Source: Anaerolineaceae bacterium UBA6105
GTDB lineage: Bacteria > Chloroflexota > Anaerolineae > Anaerolineales > Anaerolineaceae
Direction: 5' to 3'
DNA length: 64,000 nucleotides
NCBI GenBank assembly: GCA_002423495.1
Contig: DIWN01000044.1
Span: 19,284 to 83,283, forward strand
Part shown: positions 35,051 to 43,878 of the stretch, piece by piece
How the letters are laid out: each line of letters begins with the position of its first letter
How positions within the stretch are numbered: the stretch's first letter is position 1
Translations under genes and position numbers: made by a program
The notes under the pieces: generated by a model
Seen by the model: the letters and a program-made list of their open reading frames with translations, nothing else
What the model was told of the DNA's origin: nothing
Databases searched by the model: none

Positions 35051-35755
35051 ATGTTTCCAGAGTGGCAAGGATCAAAAACCATCATGGTAATTCTCGCCCA
35101 TCCGGATGACCCGGAATTTTTTTTGGGCGGCACAATCGCGGAGTGGGTGAAGCAGGGGCATGAGGTCAGTTATCTGCTGCTAACCAAAGGGCAGAGGGGC
35201 GTCTCTCCGGGATATCCGGACCCTGTCGATTTGGACAAAGTCAGGGTACGTGAGCAACAGAATGCTGCAGCTAAACTCGGGGTAAACAAGGTGGATTTCC
35301 TTGATTTTCAAGATGGATATCTCGTCGCTGATATCGAAGCCCGGAAGAAAGTTGCGCGGGAGATCAGAAAAACGCGACCCGATGTTGTTGCCACTTTTGA
35401 TCCTTTGTTGATTTACCAAAGAGGCCGAATAAACCATCCTGACCACAGGACGGCGGGACAAATTGTGATAGACGCGATCTTTCCAGCCGTAGGGAATTCT
35501 GCTTTCTTTCCGGAATTTTTGGAGGAAGGATTACTCGCACACCAGGTGGAGGAACTTTGGCTCAGTGTACCGGTGGAGGCCAACTTCGAATTGGATGTCA
35601 CCCAAAACTGGCAATTGAGATTGGAAGCATTATTGGAACATGTTTCCCAGGTTGGTGAACCGGCAAAATTTCTTGAAATAATGGAAACAAAAAGGCAAAC
35701 CCGCTGGGGCGAAGAAATGCGTTACGTCGAATCTTTCAGGAGATTGATCTTATGA
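35051..35755 (+). CDS. PIG-L-family N-deacetylase (LmbE-like)
   Basis: 234 aa zinc-dependent deacetylase fold. Metal motifs AHPDDPE (about 16-22) and NHPDHR (about 135-140) are intact. Family members remove acetyl groups from GlcNAc conjugates, as in GPI anchors, mycothiol or bacillithiol. The substrate is not evident here. TATAATG spans the start codon; there is no ribosome-binding site. The stop overlaps the peptidase gene (ATGA). Confidence 0.85.
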   Translation: MFPEWQGSKTIMVILAHPDDPEFFLGGTIAEWVKQGHEVSYLLLTKGQRGVSPGYPDPVDLDKVRVREQQNAAAKLGVNKVDFLDFQDGYLVADIEARKKVAREIRKTRPDVVATFDPLLIYQRGRINHPDHRTAGQIVIDAIFPAVGNSAFFPEFLEEGLLAHQVEELWLSVPVEANFELDVTQNWQLRLEALLEHVSQVGEPAKFLEIMETKRQTRWGEEMRYVESFRRLIL

Positions 35756-36936
35756 GCGATTCTCACATTTATCAATTCGCCCAAACCCTTCAGGAATCTG
35801 TCAGCCATCATCGACGGCATATCCACCGCAATCCGGAACTTGCTTTTGAGGAAGTCCAGACTGCTGATTATGTAGCAAAGGAACTGGAATCGTTGGGGTT
35901 TGAGGTCAAACGGGGATACGGAAAGACAGGACTGGTCGCTTATTTGCCCGCTGTCAAGGATGGACCGCGCTTTTTGCTACGGTTTGATATGGACGCGTTG
36001 GCTTTGCAGGAGCAAACCGGGCTCGACTTTGCATCAACGAAAGATGGAAGGATGCATGCCTGCGGGCATGACGGGCATGTTGCGATCGGTCTGACTGTGG
36101 TAAAAATTCTTGTTGGGATGGAAAGTGAACTGGCAGGGAGTTACTATCTGCTTTTTCAACCGGCAGAAGAAATTGGCCAGGGCGCTGCCGCAATGATCGC
36201 GGATGGCGTGATGGATTTCATCCGACCAGATTACGCAATGGCAGTGCACTTGTGGGCAGAAGAACCAGCAGGTTGGCTGGGAATTACTTCTGGACCTGTG
36301 ATGGCTGGAAGCAAAGACTTGCGGATTACCGTACATGGAGTTGGCGGGCATAGTGCTCGTCCGCACAAAGCCGTAGACCCAATCCTGGCAAGCGCGCATC
36401 TGATCACCGCGTTGCAGTCCATTGTCAGTCGTAAAGTTGACCCGCTGGATAGTGTGGTCTACTCGATTACGCAAATTCACGCTGGTTCAACCATCAACGT
36501 CATTCCTGATTGTGTCACCATGAGCGGGACGCCGCGCTATTTTACTCCAGAGGTGGAACGGGAAATTGAAAATTCAACGAACAGGATTTGCGATGGAGTT
36601 GCCCGGGCATTTGGTTGTGAAATTGAAGTCGAACTCGGTGTAAATGCTCCACCCCTATTAAACAATCCGACTGTTTGCCAGGCAGCCCGGAAAGCTGCGG
36701 AGAAGATTAATCCGGATTTCGTGATCGAGAACAATTTAAGGATGATGGCGTCTGAAGATATGGCATTATTCCTTCAACAAATACCCGGCGCAATGTTCTT
36801 CGTGGGGGCGGGAAAAGAAGACCCGGATAAACGCTATCCCTTGCACCATCCAGGGTTTGACATTGATGAAAGCAGCCTGATCCTTGCTGCCACGCTTTTA
36901 TTGGAAACTTGCCAACAGTTGGAAAAATCTGCCTGA
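35752..36936 (+). CDS. M20D-family amidohydrolase/metallopeptidase
   Basis: 394 aa. The M20D pattern is complete: HRHIHRNPELAFEE near residue 17, RFDMDALALQE, MHACGHDGHVAI with the metal-binding Cys/His, FQPAEEIGQGA, VGGHSARPH in the dimerisation domain, and a C-terminal HHPGFDID. Relatives cleave N-acyl amino acids (hippurate, N-acetyl-L,L-diaminopimelate, indole-3-acetyl conjugates). It overlaps the PIG-L gene and the NTPase gene. Confidence 0.88.
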   Translation: MSDSHIYQFAQTLQESVSHHRRHIHRNPELAFEEVQTADYVAKELESLGFEVKRGYGKTGLVAYLPAVKDGPRFLLRFDMDALALQEQTGLDFASTKDGRMHACGHDGHVAIGLTVVKILVGMESELAGSYYLLFQPAEEIGQGAAAMIADGVMDFIRPDYAMAVHLWAEEPAGWLGITSGPVMAGSKDLRITVHGVGGHSARPHKAVDPILASAHLITALQSIVSRKVDPLDSVVYSITQIHAGSTINVIPDCVTMSGTPRYFTPEVEREIENSTNRICDGVARAFGCEIEVELGVNAPPLLNNPTVCQAARKAAEKINPDFVIENNLRMMASEDMALFLQQIPGAMFFVGAGKEDPDKRYPLHHPGFDIDESSLILAATLLLETCQQLEKSA

Positions 36937-37475
36937 TGGAACCCAAGTCACCAATCGTTGGTTTGTGCGGCTTCAGCGGCAGTGGAAAGACCCAAACTTG
37001 CCTAAATTTAGTCAAAGAACTACGCGCTGAAGGCATTCAATGCTGTGGATTTGTTTCGCCTGCCGTGTTTGAGGACACCAAAAAGACAGCCATCAAGGTC
37101 CAATGGCTTGAAGGCGGTGATGAACGGGTTTTGATGACACCTGTCACAGAAGAAAGCCAATTTACGGTTGGGCATTGGCAAATTCATGCGGATGCTTTTG
37201 AGTGGATAGATCGGAAGTTGAGTGACCTGAAGGAATGCCGGGCTTTTTTTTGTGACGAGATCGGTCCATTGGAAGTAGAGCAGGGAAAAGGCTGGATCAA
37301 AGCTGTGGAAATCGTGGATGACAGAAAGTGCGAATTGAGCATCATCAGCTTCAGACCGACGCTGCGCGATTTTTTCAGCCAGCGTTATCCTGATATGAAC
37401 ATCTTTGATCTTGAGAGTATTGATGATGACGCGGAAGTCATTAGGTACGTCAAAGAAATTTTCGGTATAGCCTAA
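36936..37475 (+). CDS. THEP1-like nucleoside-triphosphatase
   Basis: 179 aa P-loop protein. Walker A GLCGFSGSGKTQTC is near residue 9 and Walker B FFCDEIGPLEVEQG near 104, the pattern of NTPase_1/THEP1 proteins. These hydrolyse NTPs in vitro; the cellular role is unsettled. The ATG at 36936 overlaps the peptidase stop (TGATG), so a longer start at 36909 is unlikely. Confidence 0.8.
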   Translation: MEPKSPIVGLCGFSGSGKTQTCLNLVKELRAEGIQCCGFVSPAVFEDTKKTAIKVQWLEGGDERVLMTPVTEESQFTVGHWQIHADAFEWIDRKLSDLKECRAFFCDEIGPLEVEQGKGWIKAVEIVDDRKCELSIISFRPTLRDFFSQRYPDMNIFDLESIDDDAEVIRYVKEIFGIA

Positions 37476-37499
37476 ACCCAAGCAAAAGCAGCTTGGGTT
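37475..37499. other. inverted repeat between NTPase gene and tatC
   Basis: Perfect nine-base-pair repeat AACCCAAGC (37475-37483) / GCTTGGGTT (37491-37499), loop seven bases. The left arm begins at the last base of the NTPase stop codon. No T-run follows, so it is not a classical terminator. TATAAT begins four bases after the right arm. Confidence 0.6.
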
Positions 37500-37502
37500 A
37501 TG

Positions 37503-37508
37503 TATAAT
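37503..37508 (+). promoter_or_regulatory. -10 box of tatC
   Basis: TATAAT ends six bases before the ATG at 37515. Transcription would start at or next to the start codon (leaderless). An inverted repeat lies immediately upstream. Confidence 0.5.
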
Positions 37509-37514
37509 CCCATT

Positions 37515-38261
37515 ATGGAAGACAACGACACAGAAAAGATGCCCCTCGGCCAACATTTGGAAGACTTGCGCAAAGTCCTTTTGCGGGCTTTGCTGGGCCT
37601 GATGGCGGGTGTGATTGCGGGCGCTTTCTTTGTGAAACCAGTGCTGGACTTCCTCGCGCGACCGATTGGGGGGGTGGAGAATCTGCAAGTAATTGAAGTG
37701 ACAGAGTCGATGTCGGTCTATATGCGCGTCGCGCTGTTGATTGGTCTGATCCTTGCCTTGCCCTGGATATTCTTCCAGCTTTTTTCGTTCATCGGTAAGG
37801 GGCTGAAAAAGAGCGAAAAACGCGGTCTCTTAGTTGCTATTCCATTTGCCACGATTCTGTTTCTGGCAGGGGGAGGTTTCGCGTTTTTTGTGATGCTGCC
37901 GGCATCCATGAAATTTTTTACCAGTCTGCTGGAAGTCAATACAACATTACGACTGAGTTCCTATTTTGGATTCGTGGTTAATTTGATCTTTTGGATCGCG
38001 ATGAGTTTTGAATTGCCCCTGTTGGTTTTTGTGCTGACCAGGGTAGGGGTTATTAAGCCGACCCTTTTAACCAAGGGATGGCGTGTTGGCTTGGTGGTGA
38101 TTGCCGTTTTGGCAGCTGTAATCACACCAACCGGTGACCCTGTAAATATGGTCATTTTCATGTTGCCATTATTTGGGTTATATTTATTGAGTATTGGGCT
38201 ATCGGCATTGGCATACAAAGCAAGGCGTGCCACAGAAGCTGAAAGCCCGGAGGTAGAGTGA
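37515..38261 (+). CDS. tatC: Sec-independent protein translocase TatC
   Basis: 248 aa, six transmembrane segments. The N-terminal signature MPLGQHLEDLRKVLLRA and the Glu-containing first periplasmic loop are those of TatC, the receptor for twin-arginine signal peptides. The ATG at 37515 is preferred to one at 37500, which falls in front of the -10 box. Order tatC-tatA-tatB differs from E. coli tatABC. Fe-S and molybdenum enzymes are common Tat cargo. Confidence 0.93.
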   Translation: MEDNDTEKMPLGQHLEDLRKVLLRALLGLMAGVIAGAFFVKPVLDFLARPIGGVENLQVIEVTESMSVYMRVALLIGLILALPWIFFQLFSFIGKGLKKSEKRGLLVAIPFATILFLAGGGFAFFVMLPASMKFFTSLLEVNTTLRLSSYFGFVVNLIFWIAMSFELPLLVFVLTRVGVIKPTLLTKGWRVGLVVIAVLAAVITPTGDPVNMVIFMLPLFGLYLLSIGLSALAYKARRATEAESPEVE

Positions 38262-38262
38262 A

Positions 38263-38451
38263 ATGATAGGTGGCTTACATTGGCCTGAGGTAATCCTGAT
38301 CCTGGCAGTCCTGCTGCTGGTTTTTGGAGTCGGTCGCATCACAAAGATAGGCGGAGAATTGGGATCAGGCATCAAGGCATTTAAAGAAGGTCTGAGCGGC
38401 AAGAAAGAGTCTGATGAAGAGAACGAATCAGACGAGCCCAAGGCTTCCTGA
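38263..38451 (+). CDS. tatA: TatA-type translocase subunit
   Basis: 62 aa. A short N-terminal membrane helix (EVILILAVLLLVFGVGRI) precedes an amphipathic helix (KIGGELGSGIKAFKEGL) and an acidic tail. This is the TatA pore-forming component. GGAGG nine bases upstream sets the ATG, two bases after the tatC stop. Confidence 0.9.
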   Translation: MIGGLHWPEVILILAVLLLVFGVGRITKIGGELGSGIKAFKEGLSGKKESDEENESDEPKAS

Positions 38452-38462
38452 GAAGGGCGAAA

Positions 38463-38771
38463 ATGGAATTCTTCAATCTCGGCTGGTCTGAGATTCTATT
38501 AATCTTCACACTCGCGTTCATTGTTCTTGGTCCGGATCGGATCAAGAAATTTGGAGGCGAACTGGGGGGATTCCTGCGAAAATTGAGCAAGGATGGCTTA
38601 TTTCGGGAAGTTGTCCAGACAACGGACGAATTACGGAATTATCCCCGAAAAATTCTGAATGAAGCCATGCTGGATCAGCCTGTTATGTACGACCAGGCGG
38701 AAAAAAGCATGTTGCACTCGCCAAAAGAGGGCATCGATATTGAACCTGGTGAAGAACAGGTTCAGGGCTAA
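38463..38771 (+). CDS. tatB: TatB-like translocase subunit
   Basis: 102 aa. N-terminus MEFFNLGWSEILLIFTLA then FIVLGPDRI resembles TatB (FDIGFSELLL..VLGP.R). A longer helical and acidic tail follows. TatB joins TatC in binding signal peptides. It starts 11 bases after tatA and is last in the tat operon. Confidence 0.82.
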   Translation: MEFFNLGWSEILLIFTLAFIVLGPDRIKKFGGELGGFLRKLSKDGLFREVVQTTDELRNYPRKILNEAMLDQPVMYDQAEKSMLHSPKEGIDIEPGEEQVQG

Positions 38772-38795
38772 GGTAATTTGCCAATTTTTTAGCCC
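38765..38795. terminator. weak shared hairpin at convergent stops
   Basis: GGGCTAA (38765-38771) pairs with TTAGCCC (38789-38795) around a 17-base loop. Both arms contain a stop codon, that of tatB and that of the GH31 gene. A T-run is present only within the loop, so termination strength is uncertain. Confidence 0.35.
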
Positions 38796-41263
38796 AATAA
38801 TTTCCGCATCTCTCCTATCATCATTTCAAAAGCTGAATCCGTATCCCTCAAGGGCTTGGTCTCGCTGTTTGTGAAGATAGCCTCGTAGATAGCCAGCAGC
38901 TGCGACTTTGTGAAATGATGTGAGATTTCGAAGAGTGCAGCTGGGTTGCTTAGCAGCGATGGGAGCTTCTGGATGAACAATCCTTTGGCCAGGGTTGAGA
39001 GGCGGAAATGACGCATCAAGCGGTCGAGGCGCGTGATCGGGTCGGTTTGGAAGGCTTCCACTCGGACTTCTGTAAGGTGGACAAAAAGTTCCTGATTTGC
39101 AGACACCTCAGACACGCTGATCACAAGAGATTTGCGGGATTCATCGTATGCACTTTCAAAAGCTAATTCCAGCTCAGCATCGCTGACCTTAATCTCGCTT
39201 GGTTGGCTGATGCCAATGATTTCAAAATCGTAAGCCCTGACATTTGGAAAACCTTCGATTGCATCCGGTCGTCCGGCCACAGCGGACTTTTTTAGCAGGA
39301 GGGTGCCAGCGCAGTGGCTCTGTGAGAAGCTTGTCAAGGCAAAATCATCATTCTGATAGGCTTGAGTTTCCCCGTCATCTTCGTAGAGTTGATAACTTCC
39401 ATCTGCGCCTGCGAAGAACTTAATGTGAAGCCGGGAGGGCAGCTTGACCCCGTTCGCGGGGCTATCAGAATCCATCGGGATGATGGCTCCAGATTTGGCG
39501 AAGACTGGAATCTGGCTTTGATCGGCGTAGAGCGTCAGCCACTGTCTGCCGTCGTGGGCCTCGTTCGTGAAGAAGTTGAACCATTGGCCGGCAGGAAGCC
39601 AGACTGAATGACGCGTCAGCTTCGTATCCAGATCTGCTGGCTGGGTGATCGGCGCGACCAGCAAGTGACGGGCGAAGGTGTATTGATTGGGGGCTTGATA
39701 AGCAGCTTCCTCATTGGGATACGAATAGTACATGGGCAGGATCAGCGGCTCTCCCTGCCTGGCGTTCAGCCAATTGGCGGTGTAGATCAATGGCAGCAGG
39801 GTGTGCCGGAGCTGCATGGCAGAGCGCGCGTTATCCAATACATCTTTGCCAAATGCCCAGGGCTGCCTGTCGATAAATGCATTGTTCGTCGAGTGGAGCC
39901 TGAAGATTGGGCTGAAAACGCCAAATTGCACCCAGCGGGTGTAGAGCTCGGGATCTTCAACGCCCTCACAATGACCACCTATGTCGTGACTCCACCAGCC
40001 GTAGGCAACATTAGCAGCGGTTGCGGTCATTTCCGGCTGAAAAGCCAGGCTTTCCCAGGAGACAATGGTGTCACCCGAGAAGCCGATCGGGTAGCGATGC
40101 CCGCCCAGACCCGGCCAGCGGGAGAAGATGAAGGGACGTTTCTGCGAGGTGCGGCCAAGGTCGTAGTAGTGCAGGTGGTTGAGCCAGAATAAAGGATCCA
40201 AACCGGCTGTGGCAGAACGGGTGCCTTGCTGCCAGTCCATCCACCAGAAATCAATGCCTTGATCCTCCAGTGGGTGATGGAGATGCTTGAAATAGGCTTC
40301 TGTGAAGGAAGGATTGGCGATATCAAAGGGAATGGGATCACCAGATTCGAAGTCCTGCCCAAGAGCATTTGCCATGGCAGGATACGCCTCTTCGTGAGGA
40401 TGGATCCCTTCGGCGGGGTGGAGGTTCAGGGCAGTTTTCAGATTTCTTCGGTGGAGCGCTTTTATGAACTCGCCTGGCTCAGGAAAGAGTTCTTTGTTCC
40501 AGGTGTAGCCAGTCCAACCTGAGCTGGTATTGCCAGTTTTCGTGATGTGCCAATCCATGTCCACGATGCAAACCGAAAGAGGGATGTGAAGCTGCGTGAA
40601 GGTGTCCATAAGATCCAACAGCTCCTGGTCTGAATAGGCCCAATAACGGCTCCACCAGTTTCCGAGAGCCCAGCGGGGCAGAAGACCGGGTTTGCCAGAA
40701 ACGCGCTGGTAATCAGCAATTGCTGCGAGATAGTCCTGCGCGTAGCCAAAAAAGTAGAGGTCGCGCTTTTCTGGGGCTGTTTCCCGGGGTTGGAGCCACT
40801 CGTTCTCATCGAATATCAGGCTGTGGCTGTCGTCCACCACTGCCCATCCGCTACGCGAGACCAGACCATCTGGCAGGCTCAGACGACCGTTGGTGCTATC
40901 GAGGGTGCGGATGGTGCCTCCCAGATTGCTTTGGTCCGGGTAGCTGTATTGCCAGGTTTGACCAGTCTGTTTGAGAGTAATATGTAAGTCGCGCCAGTGG
41001 AAGCGCCCGTTTTCTTTAAATCGAAGGTGGAGGTGGTCTGTTTCAATGTAAAGCCATCCGTCTTGCCTCCAGAAATTGAAGGGGGGAACCTCCTGCTCAC
41101 GATACCAAAACACCTGGCTGGGGTGATCCTCAAATCGTCTCTGCGGGTCAAATTCCATGCGAATCAGGCGGTTTGTCAGGATTGTGAACCTGGCATCGCC
41201 TTCATGGATGATGGCAGCAGGATTAGCTTTTGGGGTGGGTGTAGGGTGAATAGCCTGGATCAT
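38789..41263 (-). CDS. glycoside hydrolase family 31 (alpha-glucosidase-like) with C-terminal extension
   Basis: 824 aa. GH31 motifs: LGNWWSRYWAYSDQELL near residue 200, DMDWHIT, the nucleophile Asp in FWWMDWQQG near 345, FSGDT with the acid/base Asp, and WWSHDIGGH. These enzymes release glucose (or xylose) from non-reducing alpha-linked ends. There is no signal peptide, so it is cytoplasmic. After the beta domains (to about residue 725) there is an extra helical region of roughly 95 residues not usual in GH31. GGAGGCACAA sets the ATG at 41263. Confidence 0.9.
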   Translation of the reverse strand: MIQAIHPTPTPKANPAAIIHEGDARFTILTNRLIRMEFDPQRRFEDHPSQVFWYREQEVPPFNFWRQDGWLYIETDHLHLRFKENGRFHWRDLHITLKQTGQTWQYSYPDQSNLGGTIRTLDSTNGRLSLPDGLVSRSGWAVVDDSHSLIFDENEWLQPRETAPEKRDLYFFGYAQDYLAAIADYQRVSGKPGLLPRWALGNWWSRYWAYSDQELLDLMDTFTQLHIPLSVCIVDMDWHITKTGNTSSGWTGYTWNKELFPEPGEFIKALHRRNLKTALNLHPAEGIHPHEEAYPAMANALGQDFESGDPIPFDIANPSFTEAYFKHLHHPLEDQGIDFWWMDWQQGTRSATAGLDPLFWLNHLHYYDLGRTSQKRPFIFSRWPGLGGHRYPIGFSGDTIVSWESLAFQPEMTATAANVAYGWWSHDIGGHCEGVEDPELYTRWVQFGVFSPIFRLHSTNNAFIDRQPWAFGKDVLDNARSAMQLRHTLLPLIYTANWLNARQGEPLILPMYYSYPNEEAAYQAPNQYTFARHLLVAPITQPADLDTKLTRHSVWLPAGQWFNFFTNEAHDGRQWLTLYADQSQIPVFAKSGAIIPMDSDSPANGVKLPSRLHIKFFAGADGSYQLYEDDGETQAYQNDDFALTSFSQSHCAGTLLLKKSAVAGRPDAIEGFPNVRAYDFEIIGISQPSEIKVSDAELELAFESAYDESRKSLVISVSEVSANQELFVHLTEVRVEAFQTDPITRLDRLMRHFRLSTLAKGLFIQKLPSLLSNPAALFEISHHFTKSQLLAIYEAIFTNSETKPLRDTDSAFEMMIGEMRKLLG

Positions 41264-41363
41264 TTGTGCCTCCGAATCACTTGATGCTTTAGTTTAATGT
41301 AAAAATTCATTTTTTAGGAAATTTGCAAGTAAAATAGGAAGAATTAAACCTGAGGAGAGTGTA

Positions 41364-42713
41364 ATGGACGTAAGCAAAACAATTGCAATTGAGAATCTGG
41401 ATACTTTTGAAGAAAAACCAACAAAATGGAGGACCTTGCTGGCACTTTCGCTGGGATATTTCGTGGATCAGGGCGAAGGGCAGGCAATGTCAATCTTCAG
41501 CCCGGTATTAAACAGATCTGGGGTTTGAGTTTTAGGAATCTTTCCTGGATAACGTTTGTGCGCAGTCTCTTGCAATCTCTCAGTTCTCCTTTCTGGGGAT
41601 ACCTTTCTGATCGCTATTCGCGCAAGAAAGTGCTTTTCTGGGGAACAGGTTTTTGGGGATTATGGACAATCGCGGTTGGACTGACCCAAAATTTCAGCCA
41701 GTTGCTGGTTGTACGGGTGATCTCTGGCATAGGGCTGGGTTGTCTGATGCCGGCCACATTCTCGATCATGGCTGATACTTTTGCGCCGAAGATCCGCGGC
41801 AGAATGCTCGGGCTTTTGGAATCGGTGGGGGTGCTTGGCATCATCATCTTCACACTTGGACTTGGACGCTTAGCTACTCCTGAGACCTGGCGTTATGGTT
41901 TTGTCATCCTCGGGATTGCCAGTATTTTATCTGGATTTGTAATTCTCCTGTTTGTAGATGAACCCTTACGCGGTGAATCTGAGCCTGAAATGAATGGTCA
42001 TCTGACCCTTGAGGACTCTCAGAAATATACCGCACAAATCAGCGATATTAAGAACGTTCTTTCGATCCCAACCATTCGTGTGGCAATTTTGCAAGGGTTG
42101 GCTGGTTCGATGCCGTGGGTTATCATGGGCGCGTTTCTCATCCTGTGGCTGGTTGAGCAGCGAGGACTTTCTACCCAAGTAGCGCCAATGGTCTTTGGGG
42201 CGATGATCCGTCGGGACTGCTATCAGCAACGTGATTGGCGGCTTTCTTGGCGACTGGGCTGACGCGAAAAATCCCAGGTATGGGAGGACAATTGTTGGGC
42301 AAATCTCCGTCATTATCGGTATTCCGTTCACCTTGTTTCTGTTTTTAAGGACAGAAAACTGGGATATCCTGCCTCTGACAATTCTGTGTTTTGTTACCGC
42401 CTTATTCATCAGCTGGCCTGGGAAGGGCTCCAAAGAGCCGATGATGTCTGCAGTGGTTCCACCAGAATTGCGCTCGACGGCTTTTGCAATAACAACTTTC
42501 ATTGAAAGTGGCTTTGCAGCGATCGTGGCATTGATTTTTGGCATTATCGCCGACCGGATCGATTTACCAACAGCAATGCTCTGGACAATTCCTTTCCCGT
42601 GGATCATTTGTGCCATTTTCTTTAGCGGTTTTTATCTGACCTATCCAAAAGATCTCGCAAAGAATCGGAAACTTTTAGAGGATCGTGCCAGGGAATTTGG
42701 CATCAATGAGTGA
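41364..42713 (+). pseudogene. MFS transporter interrupted by two frameshifts
   Basis: Reading from ATG 41364 (GAGGAGAGTGTA upstream) gives an MFS N-terminus that stops at TGA 41526-41528. Homologous sequence continues in the -1 frame (about 41511-42210: GYLSDRYSRKKVLFWGTGF, GIGLGCLMPATFSIMAD). It then returns to the first frame (about 42212-42713: GTAISNVIGGFLGDWADA). The changes fit loss of one A in the A-run at 41510-41512 and gain of one C near 42206-42210. Restored, it would be a full 12-helix transporter of about 449 aa. It is either a decaying gene or carries two sequencing errors. Confidence 0.82.
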
Positions 42714-42720
42714 ATAAAAA

Positions 42721-42748
42721 GAAACTGCCGCAAGGCAGTTTCTTTTTT
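42721..42748. terminator. bidirectional terminator, MFS gene / tRNA-Asp
   Basis: Nine-base-pair stem GAAACTGCC (42721-42729) / GGCAGTTTC (42734-42742), loop GCAA, T-run after it on the plus strand and T-run on the minus strand as well. Confidence 0.88.
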
Positions 42749-42749
42749 C

Positions 42750-42826
42750 TGGCGGGAGCGACGGGATTTGAACCCGCGGTCTCGGCCTTGACAGGGCCGC
42801 ATGTTGAACCACTACACCACGCCCCC
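42750..42826 (-). tRNA. tRNA-Asp (GTC)
   Basis: 77 bases including an encoded CCA. The acceptor stem begins GGGGGCG and pairs with CGCTCCC. Anticodon loop CTGTCAA gives GTC (Asp). T-arm is GGGTTCAAATCCC. It is a GUN-anticodon tRNA and so a substrate of queuosine insertion by Tgt. The mature 3' end is followed by a shared terminator. Confidence 0.95.
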
Positions 42827-42838
42827 AAAGCGAAGCAT

Positions 42839-42867
42839 AGTTTATCATGCCAATTCTCTAAAGTCAA
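42839..42867 (-). promoter_or_regulatory. promoter of tRNA-Asp
   Basis: Minus-strand TTGACT (42867-42862), 17-base spacer, TAAACT (42844-42839) preceded by TGA (extended -10). It lies 13 bases from the tRNA 5' end. Confidence 0.7.
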
Positions 42868-42932
42868 GATGGAAAAGCCGGGCACGTGGGCTTTTCAGAT
42901 CAGAATTCAGCCAGTCAATTTGTGAGCATAAC

Positions 42933-42967
42933 AAAAAGCAGCCAGAACAATAATCCTGGCTGCTTTT
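42933..42967 (-). terminator. terminator downstream of the YtxH gene
   Basis: Twelve-base-pair stem AAAAGCAGCCAG (42934-42945) / CTGGCTGCTTTT (42956-42967), followed by T on the minus strand. Confidence 0.85.
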
Positions 42968-42995
42968 AAATCAACTAGTTGTTACCTTCCCAGAC

Positions 42996-43343
42996 TTATT
43001 CCTGGGCTGCGTCGGCAACGTCTTCGGCTGCCTGGGTTACTTCGTCAGCTAACTTTTCGACTTTTACTTTGGTGCTGTGGCCCAATTCGGTAGCTTTTTC
43101 CTTGGTTACTTTTGCCAACTCATCGGCTTTGGCAATGGCGTCTTTGTAGGCTATTTCAGCTTTGCGTTTGGTCTCTTCGTAAGTTTCGGCACCTTTTTCT
43201 TTAAGTTCAATGGCTTTTTCTTTAATGACCTGGCGAGTTTCATCACCAGATTGCGGGGCCATCAATAGGGATGCGATTGCGCCTGCAAGGGCGCCGACGG
43301 TGAAACCCATCAAAAATGATCCAAAATTGCTTTCGTCAGACAT
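42996..43343 (-). CDS. YtxH-domain membrane protein
   Basis: 115 aa. The N-terminal segment GSFLMGFTVGALAGAIASLLMAP is the YtxH membrane anchor, followed by QSGDETR and a long Lys/Glu/Ala-rich helix, probably coiled coil. Such proteins are often stress-related and associated with the envelope. The DUF948-like gene is 17 bases upstream. Confidence 0.85.
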   Translation of the reverse strand: MSDESNFGSFLMGFTVGALAGAIASLLMAPQSGDETRQVIKEKAIELKEKGAETYEETKRKAEIAYKDAIAKADELAKVTKEKATELGHSTKVKVEKLADEVTQAAEDVADAAQE

Positions 43344-43360
43344 ACTATTCTCCTCTTTCT

Positions 43361-43816
43361 TTATCGTTTTATGCGAAATATATCAACAAGTTTTCGAACG
43401 CTTGCCAGCGACTCGTTCAGCTTGATCACTGGTTCGCTAACATTATCACTTAAAAACCGGACAGTGCCTTTTAGCGTATTGACAGTGTCGGTTGTTGAGT
43501 TCAGGATGGGCTTGATTTCGTGCTGCAGCAGGTTGGTCAGATTGGCAAGTTGGATGATCAATACCACCAATGCCGCGCCAATTACAACCATCATCAAGGC
43601 CATCAGAATAATAAAAATGTCACGTACCTGGCTTACGACTTGCCCATCTGCTCTGGCAAGAAAGAATAAACCAACAATTAAGCCGATCAAAATTAACACA
43701 AGAATTACGACAGCAAGTTTCGATTTTTTCTGACTGCTGCCTTCAGTTTGAGCCTCTATATGCTCAACCTTTTTGTTATCATCAACATTTGTGTTTTCTG
43801 TTGTGCTATCAGACAT
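43361..43816 (-). CDS. DUF948-like membrane protein
   Basis: 151 aa. A hydrophilic N-terminus (about 1-32) precedes two membrane segments (about 34-52 and 68-90), then an amphipathic region with Leu/Thr/Asn heptads resembling DUF948 proteins. It lies just before the YtxH gene, a pairing seen in other bacteria. GAGAGGT upstream sets the ATG at 43816. Function unknown. Confidence 0.75.
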   Translation of the reverse strand: MSDSTTENTNVDDNKKVEHIEAQTEGSSQKKSKLAVVILVLILIGLIVGLFFLARADGQVVSQVRDIFIILMALMMVVIGAALVVLIIQLANLTNLLQHEIKPILNSTTDTVNTLKGTVRFLSDNVSEPVIKLNESLASVRKLVDIFRIKR

Positions 43817-43831
43817 TTTTACCTCTCGTCT

Positions 43832-43837
43832 ATTATA
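43832..43837 (-). promoter_or_regulatory. -10 box of the DUF948-like/YtxH pair
   Basis: TATAAT on the minus strand 15 bases before the ATG at 43816, leaving a very short leader that still includes the GAGAGGT ribosome-binding site. Confidence 0.4.
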
Positions 43838-43878
43838 ACGTATTGATAGCGTTCAAAAGCACCTTGTAGAATTACTTA

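Noticed and set aside
37500..37514. tatC start at 37500
   Set aside because: The TATAAT box lies between this ATG and the one at 37515, so the upstream codon would precede the -10 of its own message; the conserved protein begins after 37515.
39362..40192. long plus-strand frames opposite the GH31 gene
   Set aside because: They are shadows of a gene with intact GH31 motifs; the products are low-complexity without motifs.
41505..41528. programmed -1 frameshifting in the MFS gene
   Set aside because: The site is not a canonical slippery heptamer, and a second shift is needed downstream. Two programmed shifts in a transporter are implausible.
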